Source: Stappia indica
GTDB taxonomy: Bacteria > Pseudomonadota > Alphaproteobacteria > Rhizobiales > Stappiaceae
Reading direction: 5' to 3'
Length of the DNA stretch: 64,000 bases
Assembly (NCBI RefSeq): GCF_020177335.1
Contig: NZ_JAIVMG010000001.1
Location: 806,001 to 870,000 of the forward strand
Part shown: one piece after another, positions 45,615 to 54,920 of the stretch
How positions within the stretch are numbered: the first letter of the stretch is position 1
Layout of the letters: every line of letters starts with the position of its first letter
Notes under the pieces: generated by a model
Told to the model about the DNA's origin: nothing
Database searches by the model: none
Seen by the model: the letters and a program-made list of their open reading frames with translations, nothing else
Program-made: the position numbers and the translations under genes

Positions 45615-46817
45615 CTACCTCTCCACCAGCGCCATGCGGCGATTGTACCAGTTCATGAAGCTTGAGGTGATCAGCGAGATGATCAGATAGACCAGCATGG
45701 TGATGATGATCACTTCGACCGCCTGCCCGGTCTGGTTGAGCACCGTTCCGGCGAACACCGCGACGAGATCCGGGTAGCCGATGGCGACCGCCAGCGAGGA
45801 GTTCTTGATCAGATTGAGATACTGGCTGGTCAGCGGCGGAATGATCACCCGCATCGCCTGCGGAATGATCACCAGCTGCAAGGTGCGGCGTGGCCGCAAG
45901 CCAAGCGAATAGGCTGCCTCCGTCTGCCCGTGCGCGACCGCCAGGATCCCGGCACGCACGATCTCGGCGATGAAGGACGCGGTGTAGAGCGACAGACCGA
46001 GCAGGAGCGCCATGAACTCCGGATTGACCACCACGCCGCCGGCGAAATTGAAGCCCTTCAGCTCCGCATACTCGAAGTGGATCGGCATGCCGCTTGCGAA
46101 AAACGCCAGCAGCGGCAAGACGATGATCAGGCCGAGGCCAACCAGAAAGCTGGGAAACTGCTCCCCGGTCTCCTGTTGTCGCTTGCGCGCCCAGCGGGAG
46201 ATACCAATGGCAACCGCGATGGCCGCGATCAGCGCAAGAAAGATCAGCGAGCTGCCCGGCTCGCGGATCACCTCCGGCAGGATCAGCCCGCGATTGTTGA
46301 GATAGACCCCGGACAGCGGCTCCAGCGACCTGCGCGGCGAGGGAAGCACGCTGAGCACCGCCTTGTACCAGAACAGCAGTTGCAAGAGCAGCGGGATGTT
46401 GCGCAGCGTCTCCACATAGATCGCGGCAAGCTGGCGGATGACGAAATTGTGGGAAAGCCGGGCGACGCCGACGACAAAACCGATGATGGTGGCGAAGAAC
46501 ACGCCGATCACGGCAACCAGCAAGGTGTTGGTCAGGCCGACCCAGAAGGCCCGAAAATAGGTGTTGTCATTGGTATAGGCGATCAACGACTGCGAAATAT
46601 CGAAGCCTGCCCTTTCGGACAGAAACCCCAACCCGGACGCGATGCCCGCGCGCTCCAGATTGGTCTTTGCGTTATAGGCAAAGAATGCGAGCACCCCCAG
46701 AAGGGCTAGAATCACCAGCACCTGGAACACCGCGCCGCGAACCTGCGGATTGTAGAACCATGATGCCCGTTCACCGTTACCCGCACCCTCGCTCCCAGCT
46801 GAGCTGACAGGGTTCAT
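45615..46817 (-). CDS. aapQ: General L-amino acid ABC transporter, permease AapQ
   Basis: A 400-residue permease. The N-terminal helix [20 protein letters not shown] is typical of AapQ, followed by FISQSLIAY-type periplasmic loops, a long insertion with [20 protein letters not shown], and the EAA loop [20 protein letters not shown]. It pairs with AapM. It follows aapJ after a 148-base gap with a strong hairpin. Confidence 0.93.
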   Translation of the reverse strand: MNPVSSAGSEGAGNGERASWFYNPQVRGAVFQVLVILALLGVLAFFAYNAKTNLERAGIASGLGFLSERAGFDISQSLIAYTNDNTYFRAFWVGLTNTLLVAVIGVFFATIIGFVVGVARLSHNFVIRQLAAIYVETLRNIPLLLQLLFWYKAVLSVLPSPRRSLEPLSGVYLNNRGLILPEVIREPGSSLIFLALIAAIAVAIGISRWARKRQQETGEQFPSFLVGLGLIIVLPLLAFFASGMPIHFEYAELKGFNFAGGVVVNPEFMALLLGLSLYTASFIAEIVRAGILAVAHGQTEAAYSLGLRPRRTLQLVIIPQAMRVIIPPLTSQYLNLIKNSSLAVAIGYPDLVAVFAGTVLNQTGQAVEVIIITMLVYLIISLITSSFMNWYNRRMALVER

Positions 46818-46917
46818 ATCGGACTGTATCCCCTCGCCCGGATCACATTTGGTGACCCGATCTATTTCCGTCCGTTTTCGGACGTGTCGCGGCGGCTTGT
46901 GCCACCGTCTTTTTGGA

Positions 46918-46945
46918 CCGGCGCCGACCGTCTGGCCGGCGCCGG
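46918..46945 (-). other. Intercistronic hairpin between aapJ and aapQ
   Basis: Nine-base arms CCGGCGCCG and CGGCGCCGG around a 10-base loop, 21 bases after the aapJ stop. No T-run follows on the coding strand. This position, after the binding-protein gene of an ABC operon, is typical for a stem that protects the upstream mRNA and raises binding-protein levels. Confidence 0.55.
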
Positions 46946-46965
46946 CAAGCGTCTTGCCTTACGGC

Positions 46966-47982
46966 TTAGCGGATCGGCGGCGCGTACTGCAGGCCGCCCT
47001 TCGACCACAGCGCGTTCACGCCGCGGGCGATGCCGAGCGGGGTATTCGGGCCAACGTTGCGGTCGAACACTTCGCCGTAGTTGCCCACATGCTTGATGAT
47101 GCGGGCCGCCCAGTCGTTGGACAGGCCGATCGCCTCGCCGAACTTGCCGTCAACGCCGAGCAGGCGCTTGACGTTCGGATTGTCCGAGCCCTTCATCTCC
47201 TCGACATTGGCCATGGTCACGCCCATTTCCTCGGCGTTGATCATCGCAAAGAGGGTCCAGCGCACCAGGTTGAACCACTGGTCGTCACCCTGGCGCACCA
47301 CCGGGCCAAGCGGCTCCTTGGAGATGATCTCCGGCAGGACCATGTGGTCGCCCGGATTGGTGAGCTGCAGGCGGATCGAATAAAGGCCCGAGGCGTCCGT
47401 GGTGTAGACATCGCAGCGATTGGCGTCGTAGGCGGCGTTCACCTCTTCCAGCTTCTCGAACACCACCGGCTTGTATTCCATGCCATTGGCCTTGAAATAG
47501 TCGGTGAGGTTCAGCTCGGTGGTGGTGCCGGTCTGCACGCAGACCGATGCGCCGGACAGCTCCAGCGCCGAAGTCACGTCCAGCGACTTGCGCACCATGA
47601 AGCCCTGGCCGTCATAGTAGTTCACGCCGGCGAAGTTCAGGCCGAGCGTGGTGTCACGGCTCATGGTCCAGGTGGTGTTGCGCACCAGCACGTCGACTTC
47701 GCCGGTCTGCAGCGCGGTGAAGCGCTCCTTCGCGGTCAGCGGGGTGAACTTGACCGCCTTCGGGTCATCGAAGATCGCGGCTGCGATCGCCCGGCAGACA
47801 TCGACGTCGATGCCGTTCCACTCGCCCTTGTCGTCGGGAGCGGCGAAACCGGCGAGGCCAGTGTTCGAGCCGCATTGCACAAACCCCTTGGCCTTGACAT
47901 CGTCGAGCGTCGCGGCCGACGCGGCTGTCGCGGCAACGCCAAGCGCCGCTCCGAATACGATCGGAAGGATTTTACTCGTCAT
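46966..47982 (-). CDS. aapJ: General L-amino acid ABC transporter, periplasmic binding protein
   Basis: A 338-residue binding protein with signal peptide (LPIVFGAALGVAATAASAAT). The mature start is DDVKAKGFVQCGSNTGLAGF; ligand-site segments are GEWNGIDVDVCRAIAAAIFD, FTALQTGEVDVLVRNTTWTM and SVCVQTGTTTELNL. First gene of the minus-strand aapJQMP operon and divergent from metC, an arrangement known from Rhizobium. Confidence 0.94.
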   Translation of the reverse strand: MTSKILPIVFGAALGVAATAASAATLDDVKAKGFVQCGSNTGLAGFAAPDDKGEWNGIDVDVCRAIAAAIFDDPKAVKFTPLTAKERFTALQTGEVDVLVRNTTWTMSRDTTLGLNFAGVNYYDGQGFMVRKSLDVTSALELSGASVCVQTGTTTELNLTDYFKANGMEYKPVVFEKLEEVNAAYDANRCDVYTTDASGLYSIRLQLTNPGDHMVLPEIISKEPLGPVVRQGDDQWFNLVRWTLFAMINAEEMGVTMANVEEMKGSDNPNVKRLLGVDGKFGEAIGLSNDWAARIIKHVGNYGEVFDRNVGPNTPLGIARGVNALWSKGGLQYAPPIR

Positions 47983-48272
47983 GGATACAGCCTTCTGTTG
48001 CCCTTGAAATATTATGGGTTCTTTGCGAGATCACGGACCCAGGATACGGGCGCCCCCCAACGAAGCTTAATCATCGGCAATGGAAATACCCCCTCCCGAC
48101 AGTCTCCCGCGCCTTGTTATTGTGCGGAGCGTGAAGACCGCCTACGTCATCTCATGGATGCATTCGATGGCATTTATGGCTAAGGGTCAAGGGCCGACGC
48201 CCGGCAACACCGGAATTGTGAAATTTTTTTCGCAATCTGAAAATCACAAAAAAGCGATTCAAAAGGGTGATT
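47983..48272. promoter_or_regulatory. aapJ / metC divergent promoter region with structured metC leader
   Basis: The 290-base gap serves both operons. On the metC side 48191-48214 can form a GGGC/GCCC or an alternative CCGG/CCGG hairpin, and TTGTGA (48216-48221) pairs with TCACAA (48244-48249) across a T-rich loop shortly before the start codon. This resembles a regulated leader. I could not match it to a known SAM riboswitch class. Confidence 0.35.
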
Positions 48273-49451
48273 ATGTCCGCCTCTGCCAAGAACAGCCCGC
48301 AAGGTCTCTCCACACGCCTGGCCCACGCGGGGCGATCTCCCGAAGCGCATGATGGATTCGTCAATCCTCCGGTCGTTCATGCCTCTACGGTACTTTTCCC
48401 CGATACCGAGACGATGATTACGGGAAAACAGAAGTATCATTATGCCAGGCGCGGAAATCCGACGACGGATTCGCTGGAAGACGCCTTGTGCGAGCTGGAA
48501 GGCGCGGCCGGGGTCAAGCTCGCCTCCTCCGGGCTGAACGCCATTTCGGTGGCGCTGTTGTCCTGCCTGTCCGCCGGCGACCACCTGCTCGTCACCGACA
48601 GCGCCTATGCGCCGACCCGGCATCTGTGCGAGACAACGCTGCGCCGGCTCGGCATCGAGGTCGACTATTTCGACCCGACCGTCGGCGCGGGGATCTCCGC
48701 CCTGTTCCGTCCGAACACGCGGGCGATCATGACCGAGGCCCCGGGGTCGCTCACCTTCGAGATGCAAGACATTCCCGCGATTGTCGCCGCCGCGCGGACG
48801 ATCGACGCCTTCGTCTTGATGGACAACACCTGGGCCACGCCCTGCTTCTTCCGTCCGCTTGACCATGGGGTCGATCTGTCGATCCAGGCCGGCACGAAAT
48901 ACATCGTCGGCCATTCCGACGCGATGCTCGGCACCGTCGCCGCTGGCCCGCGCGCCTGGGAGCGGCTGGAGGAAACCCATGGCGCGCTGGGCATGCATGT
49001 GGCGCCGGACGATGTCTTCCTTGGCCTGCGGGGCCTGCGCACCATGAAGGTGCGGCTCGACCGGCACATGGAGAGCGCCCTGACGGTGGCAAGTTGGCTG
49101 CAGCAGCGGCCGGAGGTGGCGCGGGTGCGCTATCCGGCCCTTGCCGACGATTTGGGACACGAGTTGTGGCGCCGCGACTTTACCGGCGCGTCCGGGCTCT
49201 TCGCCTTCGATTTTGTCGAGGGCACCAGCGATGAGGCCGCCCGCGCCTTCCTGGACGCGCTGAGCCTGTTTGGCCTGGGCTATTCCTGGGGCGGGTTCGA
49301 GAGCCTCGCCATTCCCGTTCGCCTGAAGGGCGCGCGCAGCGCCACGCCGCTGCCCGAGGGGGGCCCAAGCATCCGGCTGCACATCGGCCTTGAGGATGTC
49401 GCGGATATCCAGACGGATCTGGAAGCGGGTTTTGCCGCCTTGCGCGGCTGA
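48273..49451 (+). CDS. metC: Cystathionine beta-lyase
   Basis: A 392-residue Cys/Met-metabolism PLP enzyme. YHYARRGNPTTDSLEDALCE is the conserved N-terminal region, LASSGLNAISVALLS the PLP-phosphate site, VLMDNTWATPCFFRPL carries the PLP aspartate, and IQAGTKYIVGHSDAMLGTV the Schiff-base lysine. It forms homocysteine from cystathionine. MetC rather than CGS/MetZ is supported by its position divergent from aapJ. The ATG at 48273 has AAGGG upstream. Confidence 0.9.
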   Translation: MSASAKNSPQGLSTRLAHAGRSPEAHDGFVNPPVVHASTVLFPDTETMITGKQKYHYARRGNPTTDSLEDALCELEGAAGVKLASSGLNAISVALLSCLSAGDHLLVTDSAYAPTRHLCETTLRRLGIEVDYFDPTVGAGISALFRPNTRAIMTEAPGSLTFEMQDIPAIVAAARTIDAFVLMDNTWATPCFFRPLDHGVDLSIQAGTKYIVGHSDAMLGTVAAGPRAWERLEETHGALGMHVAPDDVFLGLRGLRTMKVRLDRHMESALTVASWLQQRPEVARVRYPALADDLGHELWRRDFTGASGLFAFDFVEGTSDEAARAFLDALSLFGLGYSWGGFESLAIPVRLKGARSATPLPEGGPSIRLHIGLEDVADIQTDLEAGFAALRG

Positions 49452-49467
49452 GGCAAAAGCACCGATG

Positions 49468-49493
49468 GCGGCGCCGGGCTTTCCCGGCGCCGC
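49468..49493. terminator. Bidirectional hairpin between metC and the envelope operon
   Basis: Eleven-base perfect arms GCGGCGCCGGG and CCCGGCGCCGC with a 4-base loop (CTTT), 17 bases after metC and 8 bases from the end of the convergent gene. No T-run, so it may act with Rho or as a stable 3' end for both transcripts. Confidence 0.55.
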
Positions 49494-49500
49494 GACCACA

Positions 49501-49818
49501 TCAAAGGCTCGGATCCTGCCGCTTTTCGCGGAAGATCAGCCACAGATTGCGGAAATAGATGATCAGGCCGAGCCCCTGGCCGGCGATGAACACCGGGTCC
49601 TGCTGGCGGATCGAATAGATCAGCAGCAGGATGCCGCCGCCGATGGAAAAGAACCAGAAGGCGACCGGGACGATCGACTTCCCCACTCGCTCTGACGCGA
49701 TCCACTGCACCACGAAGCGCATCATGAACATCGCCTGGGCGATCAGACCGAGGATCACCCAGCCATCGAAACGCTCGATGAACACCAGGTGCAGCCAGGC
49801 CAACAGATCGTGCAGCAT
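49501..49818 (-). CDS. Lipid-A-disaccharide synthase N-terminal domain (LAB_N) protein
   Basis: A 105-residue membrane protein with three hydrophobic helices: WVILGLIAQAMFMMRFVVQW, PVAFWFFSIGGGILLLIYSI and FIAGQGLGLIIYFRNLWLIF. This is the LAB_N family, a small module found alone or fused to LpxB and often beside glycosyltransferase genes for lipid A or polyprenyl-sugar transfer; its biochemical role is unclear. Last gene of a four-gene operon, three bases after the GT2 gene. Confidence 0.87.
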   Translation of the reverse strand: MLHDLLAWLHLVFIERFDGWVILGLIAQAMFMMRFVVQWIASERVGKSIVPVAFWFFSIGGGILLLIYSIRQQDPVFIAGQGLGLIIYFRNLWLIFREKRQDPSL

Positions 49819-49821
49819 GGG

Positions 49822-50643
49822 CTACTCCTTGGGCGCGGGGTTTGCCCCGCCGGCAATGGTGGAAACCTCGGGAATGACGCGCCGGCGGCGGCGCAGCCAC
49901 CACACACCGTAAAGGTCGAGAATGCCGACCAGCGCCCGGTCGAAGATGCCGTATTTCGACTGGCCGTGCCGACGGTGCCGGTCGACGATGTCCACATGGA
50001 CCACGCCGTAGCCCTCGCGCAGCACCAGCGCCGGCAGGAACCGGTGCCAGCTATCGAAATAGGGCAGCGCCAGGAACACATGGCGACGCAGCGCCTTCAG
50101 GCCACAGCCTGAATCCCGGGTCTGGTCGGCCAGCAGCCAGCCGCGCAGGCCATTGGCGAGGCGCGAGGCAACCCGCTTCGGCCCGCTGGCCTTGCGCCCT
50201 ACCCGCTGGCCGGCGGCCAGGGCGACACCCTCGCCGGCCCCTTCCAGAGCTTCCAGCAACGCCGGAATATAGGCCGGATCGTTCTCGCCATCGCCGTCGA
50301 TGGTGACGACAATGGCGCCGCGCGCATGGCGAAGGCCTGTGCGCACCGAGCAGCTCTGACCGCTGGAGCGGGCGTGCCGGAGGGCGCGCAGGACCGGTTT
50401 CTCCTGCGCCCGCGCCCGCAGCATCTCGTCGCTGCCATCGCTCGACCCGTCGTCGATGACGATGATCTCGAAGCTGCGTCCGGCCAGCGCCGTCTCGATC
50501 TCGTCGAGCAGTTCCGGCAGGTTGTCCCGTTCGTCCTTGGCCGGGACGATCACCGAGACCTCCGGATCCGGCCTTGCGGGCGATGACGCGGTCCGCGTTC
50601 CCGATCCGCTGTCAGTCGGTGTCTGTGTCATTGTGTCTGTCAT
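49822..50643 (-). CDS. Family 2 glycosyltransferase (polyprenyl-phosphate sugar synthase type)
   Basis: A 273-residue GT2 enzyme: VSVIVPAKDERDNLPELLDE, IIVIDDGSSDGSDEML, and the DxD-type metal site VVTIDGDGENDPAYIPALLE, then DQTRDSGCGLKALRR and SWHRFLPALVLREGYGV, typical of DPM1/ArnC/RgtE-like proteins. No strong C-terminal membrane pair is seen. It probably loads a sugar onto a polyprenyl phosphate for the ArnT-like transferase encoded in the same operon. The start overlaps the PAP2 gene stop (ATGA). Confidence 0.87.
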   Translation of the reverse strand: MTDTMTQTPTDSGSGTRTASSPARPDPEVSVIVPAKDERDNLPELLDEIETALAGRSFEIIVIDDGSSDGSDEMLRARAQEKPVLRALRHARSSGQSCSVRTGLRHARGAIVVTIDGDGENDPAYIPALLEALEGAGEGVALAAGQRVGRKASGPKRVASRLANGLRGWLLADQTRDSGCGLKALRRHVFLALPYFDSWHRFLPALVLREGYGVVHVDIVDRHRRHGQSKYGIFDRALVGILDLYGVWWLRRRRRVIPEVSTIAGGANPAPKE

Positions 50644-51584
50644 GTATCCTGCGCGGACGGACCAGCCGTTCCGTGTTCCGTCCCGGTTTTGTAAAAGCTG
50701 CGCTTGCCGGTCAGCACATGCCACAGGGCAACGACGGACCGGCGCGCCGTGGCGCCGCCGATTTGCGGGCGCAGCGCCCCCGCCTCCGACAGCACGAAGC
50801 CGATCCGCCGATGCGCCATCCAGCGCGCGCCGACAACGGCGACACTGACGCCCAGCAGCGTCCCGGCGATCACATCGCTCGGATAATGGGCACCGACCAT
50901 GATCCGGCTGAAGGCGATCCAGAAGCCGCAAACGATGATCAGCCAGCGGTAGCTGGGGAAGATCAGCGCCAGCGAGGCCGCCAGAGCGGCAATCGTGGTC
51001 GAATGCCCCGAGGGGAAGCTGGTGTACGCGCCGTTCAGCGCGAAAAAGTCGAAATGCACCGGCCCGACCTCCTCGTAGAGTTTCGGCCGGGCCCGGCCAA
51101 GGCTCCATTTCAGCACCAGAACGATGATCCCGCTGGCGCTGACGACGGCGAAGATATAGGCGCAATAGGTCCAGATCGTGGTCATCACCATCCGTATCCG
51201 CCAGGTCATTCGCGGCCAGTCCAGCGCGAGGCTCGCCAGGCAGAAGATCCCGGTGGTCCACAGGATCCAGTGCCCCTTGCCAATGTCGGTAATCGCGGCG
51301 AAGGCGTTGCGATACTCCGGCGGCAACGAGCGCAGCCAGGGGTAGGTCGGAATGTCGAGGATGATCACGGCGATGCCGACGGTCAGAAGCAGGATCGCCA
51401 AGACGTCCTGCGGCCGGTGGCCGGGTGGCAAGGGCGCCGGTTCGGCGGCAACCCGCCGGGCGCGGCCACGCACAAGCTGCCGGAGGTTCAGGGCGTTGGC
51501 CCTCACCCGGTCGAACAGCCTGCGCAGGCCGCGGGTTTGCCCTTCAGGGGCGGTCTCGTGGCCCGAGGTCGGCAGGCTAGTCAT
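50640..51584 (-). CDS. PAP2-family membrane phosphatase
   Basis: A 314-residue membrane protein with the three PAP2 motifs in order: KWSLGRARP (motif 1), SFPSGHSTT (motif 2) and SRIMVGAHYPSDVIAG (motif 3). Relatives include LpxE/LpxF lipid A phosphatases and undecaprenyl pyrophosphatases. Its coupling by four-base overlaps to an ArnT-like transferase and a GT2 suggests lipid A dephosphorylation or recycling of the carrier lipid. An N-terminal basic stretch of about 50 residues precedes the first helix. Confidence 0.87.
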   Translation of the reverse strand: MTSLPTSGHETAPEGQTRGLRRLFDRVRANALNLRQLVRGRARRVAAEPAPLPPGHRPQDVLAILLLTVGIAVIILDIPTYPWLRSLPPEYRNAFAAITDIGKGHWILWTTGIFCLASLALDWPRMTWRIRMVMTTIWTYCAYIFAVVSASGIIVLVLKWSLGRARPKLYEEVGPVHFDFFALNGAYTSFPSGHSTTIAALAASLALIFPSYRWLIIVCGFWIAFSRIMVGAHYPSDVIAGTLLGVSVAVVGARWMAHRRIGFVLSEAGALRPQIGGATARRSVVALWHVLTGKRSFYKTGTEHGTAGPSAQDT

Positions 51585-53449
51585 TCACGGGGCTCCGTCA
51601 CGTTTGGTGAATTCGGCGATGTATCTGGCGTTGTGGCAGGGGCGGGCTCTGAGGGGCTCGGCCCATCCGCCCCGAGGGGCGCCGCGGGGACCGCTCCGGG
51701 CTCCGGCGCGGTGGTGGCCGGGTCGACCGGATTGGCGGGGGTGGCGGGTGCGTTCAACCGGTAAACACCGATATCCAGCGTCTTGCCGCCGTTGATGTTG
51801 AGGCCGCGCACCCGGTCGCTGCTGACCTCCTGCGGCGCACCGCCCTCCTTCAGCGCCTCCAGGAAGCGCTCTTCTCCGTGGCTTTCCACCACCGCGACGC
51901 GGCAGGCGCCGGCCGGAGCCTCCAGAAGATGGGCGGCGGCGGCTTCGGCCGTGGTCAGCAGGGTGTCGGTACCTTGCAGGAACACATAGCTCGGCTCGTT
52001 GAACCCGGCGCTGGCCACCTGCGGGTTGGGGCAGGCCGCGACCCGGTCGGCGGCTTCCGCCAGCCGTGGGCTGATCCAGATCGGCGATAGGGCCGGCATG
52101 GTGAAGCCCCAGGTGGCGACGATCATCAGGAAAGCTCCGGCCATGGCTCCCGGCAAGGCCGACACCGCCGCTCCGGCATGGAGGCGATGGGCGGCCGCAA
52201 GCCCCGGGATCAGCGCCAGGGCGGCGAGAATGGCGCCCGGAGGCGACGGCCATGTGCCGAGGTAAATTGGCGCCACCACATTGGCGAGCGCGACGCCCAC
52301 CAGCGGCAAAGTGAAGAGCGCGGCCGCGCCCCAGCGCCAGGCGCGGCCCGGGGCAGCCTCGGCTTCGGCCAGCAGGCCGGCGGCGAGGATCGCCAGGGCC
52401 GGCAGCAGCGGCATGGTGTAATGCGGCAGCTTGGTGGCGGTCAGTTCGAAGATCACCCAGGTCGGCAGCACCCAAGCAAGCAGGAACAGGGTCATCGGCG
52501 TGCGCCAGGAGCGCAGCACGCCCGGCAGCGCCAGGAGCAGGAACGCCGGCAGCGGCCAGAAGCTGGCAAGCGCGGCGGCCAGATGGGTCAGCGGCGGCGC
52601 GCCGTGGCTTTCCTGCCCGGTCGCCACCTTGCCCAGAAGATCCTTGCCCACTGCCTCGGCGAAAAAGGCCCCTTCGGTCTGCAGGTATATGGCGACAAAC
52701 CACGGCACGACGATCAGCACAAAGGCCACCAGGCCCCGCGCCGGATACAGCGCCTTCAGCCAGCCGGCTTCCCGCTTGACGAGACAAAGGGCGGCGATGG
52801 TCAGGCCCAGCACCATCGGCGCCACCGGTCCCTTGACCAGAACGGCGAGGGCGAGCGAGACCCAGAACAGCGCGGCCATCAGCGGGTGGCGGCGCGCGGC
52901 GCGGTCGAGCCAGATCCGGGCGAGCGCCCCCTGTCCGGCAAGGATCGTGGCGAGCAGCACCGCATCGGTCTTGGCCAGCCGCGCCTCGACCCCCAGAAGC
53001 AAGGCCGAGGCGACGAGCATGCCGGCGACGAAGGCGGCGCGCGGGCCGGTGAATGCCCGGGCGATCCAGTAAGTCAGCAGCACCGAGAGCATCGCCCCCA
53101 GCAGCGAGGGCAGCCGGTAGACCCAGATCGGCGCATCGGCGCCCAGACCACTTGCCTCGACGGCGGCCGCCTGCAGCCAGTAGATGCCGATGGGTTTCTT
53201 GTGCCGGGCTTCGTCCTGAAAGCGGATGTCGATGAAATCGCGGCTTTCGACCATCTGCTTGCTGGCCTGGGCAAAACGCGGCTCATCCCGGTCGAGCGGC
53301 GGCACCTGCATCAGCCCGGGCGCGAACAGCGCCAGCGACAGCACCACCAGAATCAGCGGCGCGAGGCCGCGATGTCCGAGAAGGCGCAGCCAGGGCGCAC
53401 GCGCATTGTCGAAATTTCCCGGCTGCCGCCGTGCCACTTGTTCGTTCAT
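51581..53449 (-). CDS. ArnT-like family 39 glycosyltransferase
   Basis: A 622-residue membrane glycosyltransferase with about a dozen hydrophobic helices. The N-terminal periplasmic loop PPLDRDEPRFAQASKQMVES carries the catalytic Asp/Glu pattern of ArnT/PMT enzymes, and EARHKKPIGIYWLQAAAVEA is the second conserved loop. The soluble C-terminal part ends in a Pro/Ala-rich tail (about 585-622). Members move a sugar (aminoarabinose, galacturonic acid) from a polyprenyl carrier onto lipid A or another glycolipid. First gene of the envelope operon. Confidence 0.88.
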   Translation of the reverse strand: MNEQVARRQPGNFDNARAPWLRLLGHRGLAPLILVVLSLALFAPGLMQVPPLDRDEPRFAQASKQMVESRDFIDIRFQDEARHKKPIGIYWLQAAAVEASGLGADAPIWVYRLPSLLGAMLSVLLTYWIARAFTGPRAAFVAGMLVASALLLGVEARLAKTDAVLLATILAGQGALARIWLDRAARRHPLMAALFWVSLALAVLVKGPVAPMVLGLTIAALCLVKREAGWLKALYPARGLVAFVLIVVPWFVAIYLQTEGAFFAEAVGKDLLGKVATGQESHGAPPLTHLAAALASFWPLPAFLLLALPGVLRSWRTPMTLFLLAWVLPTWVIFELTATKLPHYTMPLLPALAILAAGLLAEAEAAPGRAWRWGAAALFTLPLVGVALANVVAPIYLGTWPSPPGAILAALALIPGLAAAHRLHAGAAVSALPGAMAGAFLMIVATWGFTMPALSPIWISPRLAEAADRVAACPNPQVASAGFNEPSYVFLQGTDTLLTTAEAAAAHLLEAPAGACRVAVVESHGEERFLEALKEGGAPQEVSSDRVRGLNINGGKTLDIGVYRLNAPATPANPVDPATTAPEPGAVPAAPLGADGPSPSEPAPATTPDTSPNSPNVTEPRE

Positions 53450-53653
53450 CGTCCGACCGTTGCTCCGACCGTTGGGGCCTTCGCCCCCCGCGCGCTTCCT
53501 ACATGAGCCCGGCGCAAAGGGAAACCTCTGCAATCCGTTTCTCTGTCGCCGATGCGGCCGGTTCCGCAGCCAGTGGCGAAGGCGATTGCCCGCCAGGGCG
53601 GATCATGCTCTAGACGGTCGCGGGAGACAGCCTTTCGTCAACGGAGAGCGTGA

Positions 53654-54475
53654 ATGACCGTTATCGCCCAGATCAGCGATTTGCACATCCGGCCTCAGGG
53701 GTTGGCCTGCTACCGGGTCAGCGAGACCAACATGCTGGCCGAGCGGGCGATGTCCGCGCTCAACCGGCTCGATCCGCAGCCGGATGCGATCATCGTCACC
53801 GGCGATCTGGCGGACATGCCCGATCCACGCGAATATGCCGGAGTGCAGCGGCTGCTCGCCAGCCTCAAGGCCCCGGTCTACGTGCTTCCGGGCAATCATG
53901 ATTCAACTGCCATGATGCGCGAGCGACTCACCGGCGTCGGGCCGATCGGCGAAGGCACGGCGGACAAGATGCATTACGCGGTGACGATCGGCGACGTGCG
54001 GCTGATCGCCCTCGACAGCTCCGTGCCGGGCGCCGCCCATGGCGAGTTGGGCCCCGATCAGCTCGCCTGGCTCGACCGGACCCTTGGCGCGGACACCACC
54101 CCGACCCTCATCGCGGTACATCATCCGCCCAAGAGCCTGGGCATCGAGCACATGGACCAGATCGGCCTGCAAGATGGCGAGGCGTTCGCCGAGGTCGTCG
54201 GCCGCCACCCGCATGTGGCGCGGATCCTGTGCGGTCATGTGCACCGGACGATCATCGCCGAGGTCGGCGGCCGGGTGATGACGCTGGCGCCGAGCACCGG
54301 CCATCAGGTCGCGCTCGCTTTCGGCGACGACGCGCCGGCCCATTTCATCATGGAACCGCCGGGCTATTTCCTGCACCGCTTCACCGAACAATCGGGCGTC
54401 ATCAGCCATCTGGCCTATGTGGAGCCCTTCCCCGGCCCCTACCCGTTCTTCGCCGATGAAGGCGTCGACTGGTAG
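53654..54475 (+). CDS. Calcineurin-like phosphodiesterase (CpdA/GpdQ type)
   Basis: A 273-residue metallophosphoesterase with all metal motifs: VIAQISDLHIRP, VTGDLADMPDP, LPGNHDSTAMM, AVHHPP and CGHVHRTIIAEV. The closest types are CpdA (3',5'-cAMP phosphodiesterase) and GpdQ (glycerophosphodiesterase); sequence alone does not decide. Divergent from the envelope operon with a 204-base gap. A GGGCGAG/CTCGCCC hairpin (54543-54572) follows the gene. Confidence 0.9.
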   Translation: MTVIAQISDLHIRPQGLACYRVSETNMLAERAMSALNRLDPQPDAIIVTGDLADMPDPREYAGVQRLLASLKAPVYVLPGNHDSTAMMRERLTGVGPIGEGTADKMHYAVTIGDVRLIALDSSVPGAAHGELGPDQLAWLDRTLGADTTPTLIAVHHPPKSLGIEHMDQIGLQDGEAFAEVVGRHPHVARILCGHVHRTIIAEVGGRVMTLAPSTGHQVALAFGDDAPAHFIMEPPGYFLHRFTEQSGVISHLAYVEPFPGPYPFFADEGVDW

Positions 54476-54920
54476 GCGGCACAGCTTCTCCGCAAGCGGG
54501 CCGCGCGCCCCCCCTTTCGAAAGGTGCGGCGCGCAGCGCGTAGGGCGAGGAATCCCCCCGGGTTTCTCGCCCCTGGGTGGCGTTGAAAAAATACCGCACG
54601 CAATCAAAATCACTCTTCATCACAAAAAAGTGAGATCGCCCATCGCATGTTTTTGCCGTAGGTTCGCCACATTTTCGCCACCATCAAAATGCCCAAGCGA
54701 TCAAGACGTTACCCCTCAAGATCACCCCCACATGAAGAATTCACCAACATTTTATTCCGATTTTTGTGACTCAAATTACGGTTCCGTCAGGATGTTCGAG
54801 GGAGCATAATCAACAGAACTTCTAGAATGGCGGCATCAACGTCACCAGATATTAATTGTTTCGACATTCTGGCGATTACTGGCCAAAGAGCTGGAATCGC
54901 AATGCCTTGGGAGGCGACGA
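54476..54920. other. AT-rich intergenic region before a secreted-protein gene
   Basis: About 445 bases without a credible gene. From 54580 on it is clearly more AT-rich than its surroundings and may hold a long leader and promoter for the gene at 54921. No known RNA family recognised. Confidence 0.5.

Noticed and set aside
48181-48272. Known SAM riboswitch before metC
   Set aside because: A CCCGGCAAC string resembles part of the S-box, but the other conserved blocks are absent; only a possible structured leader is reported.
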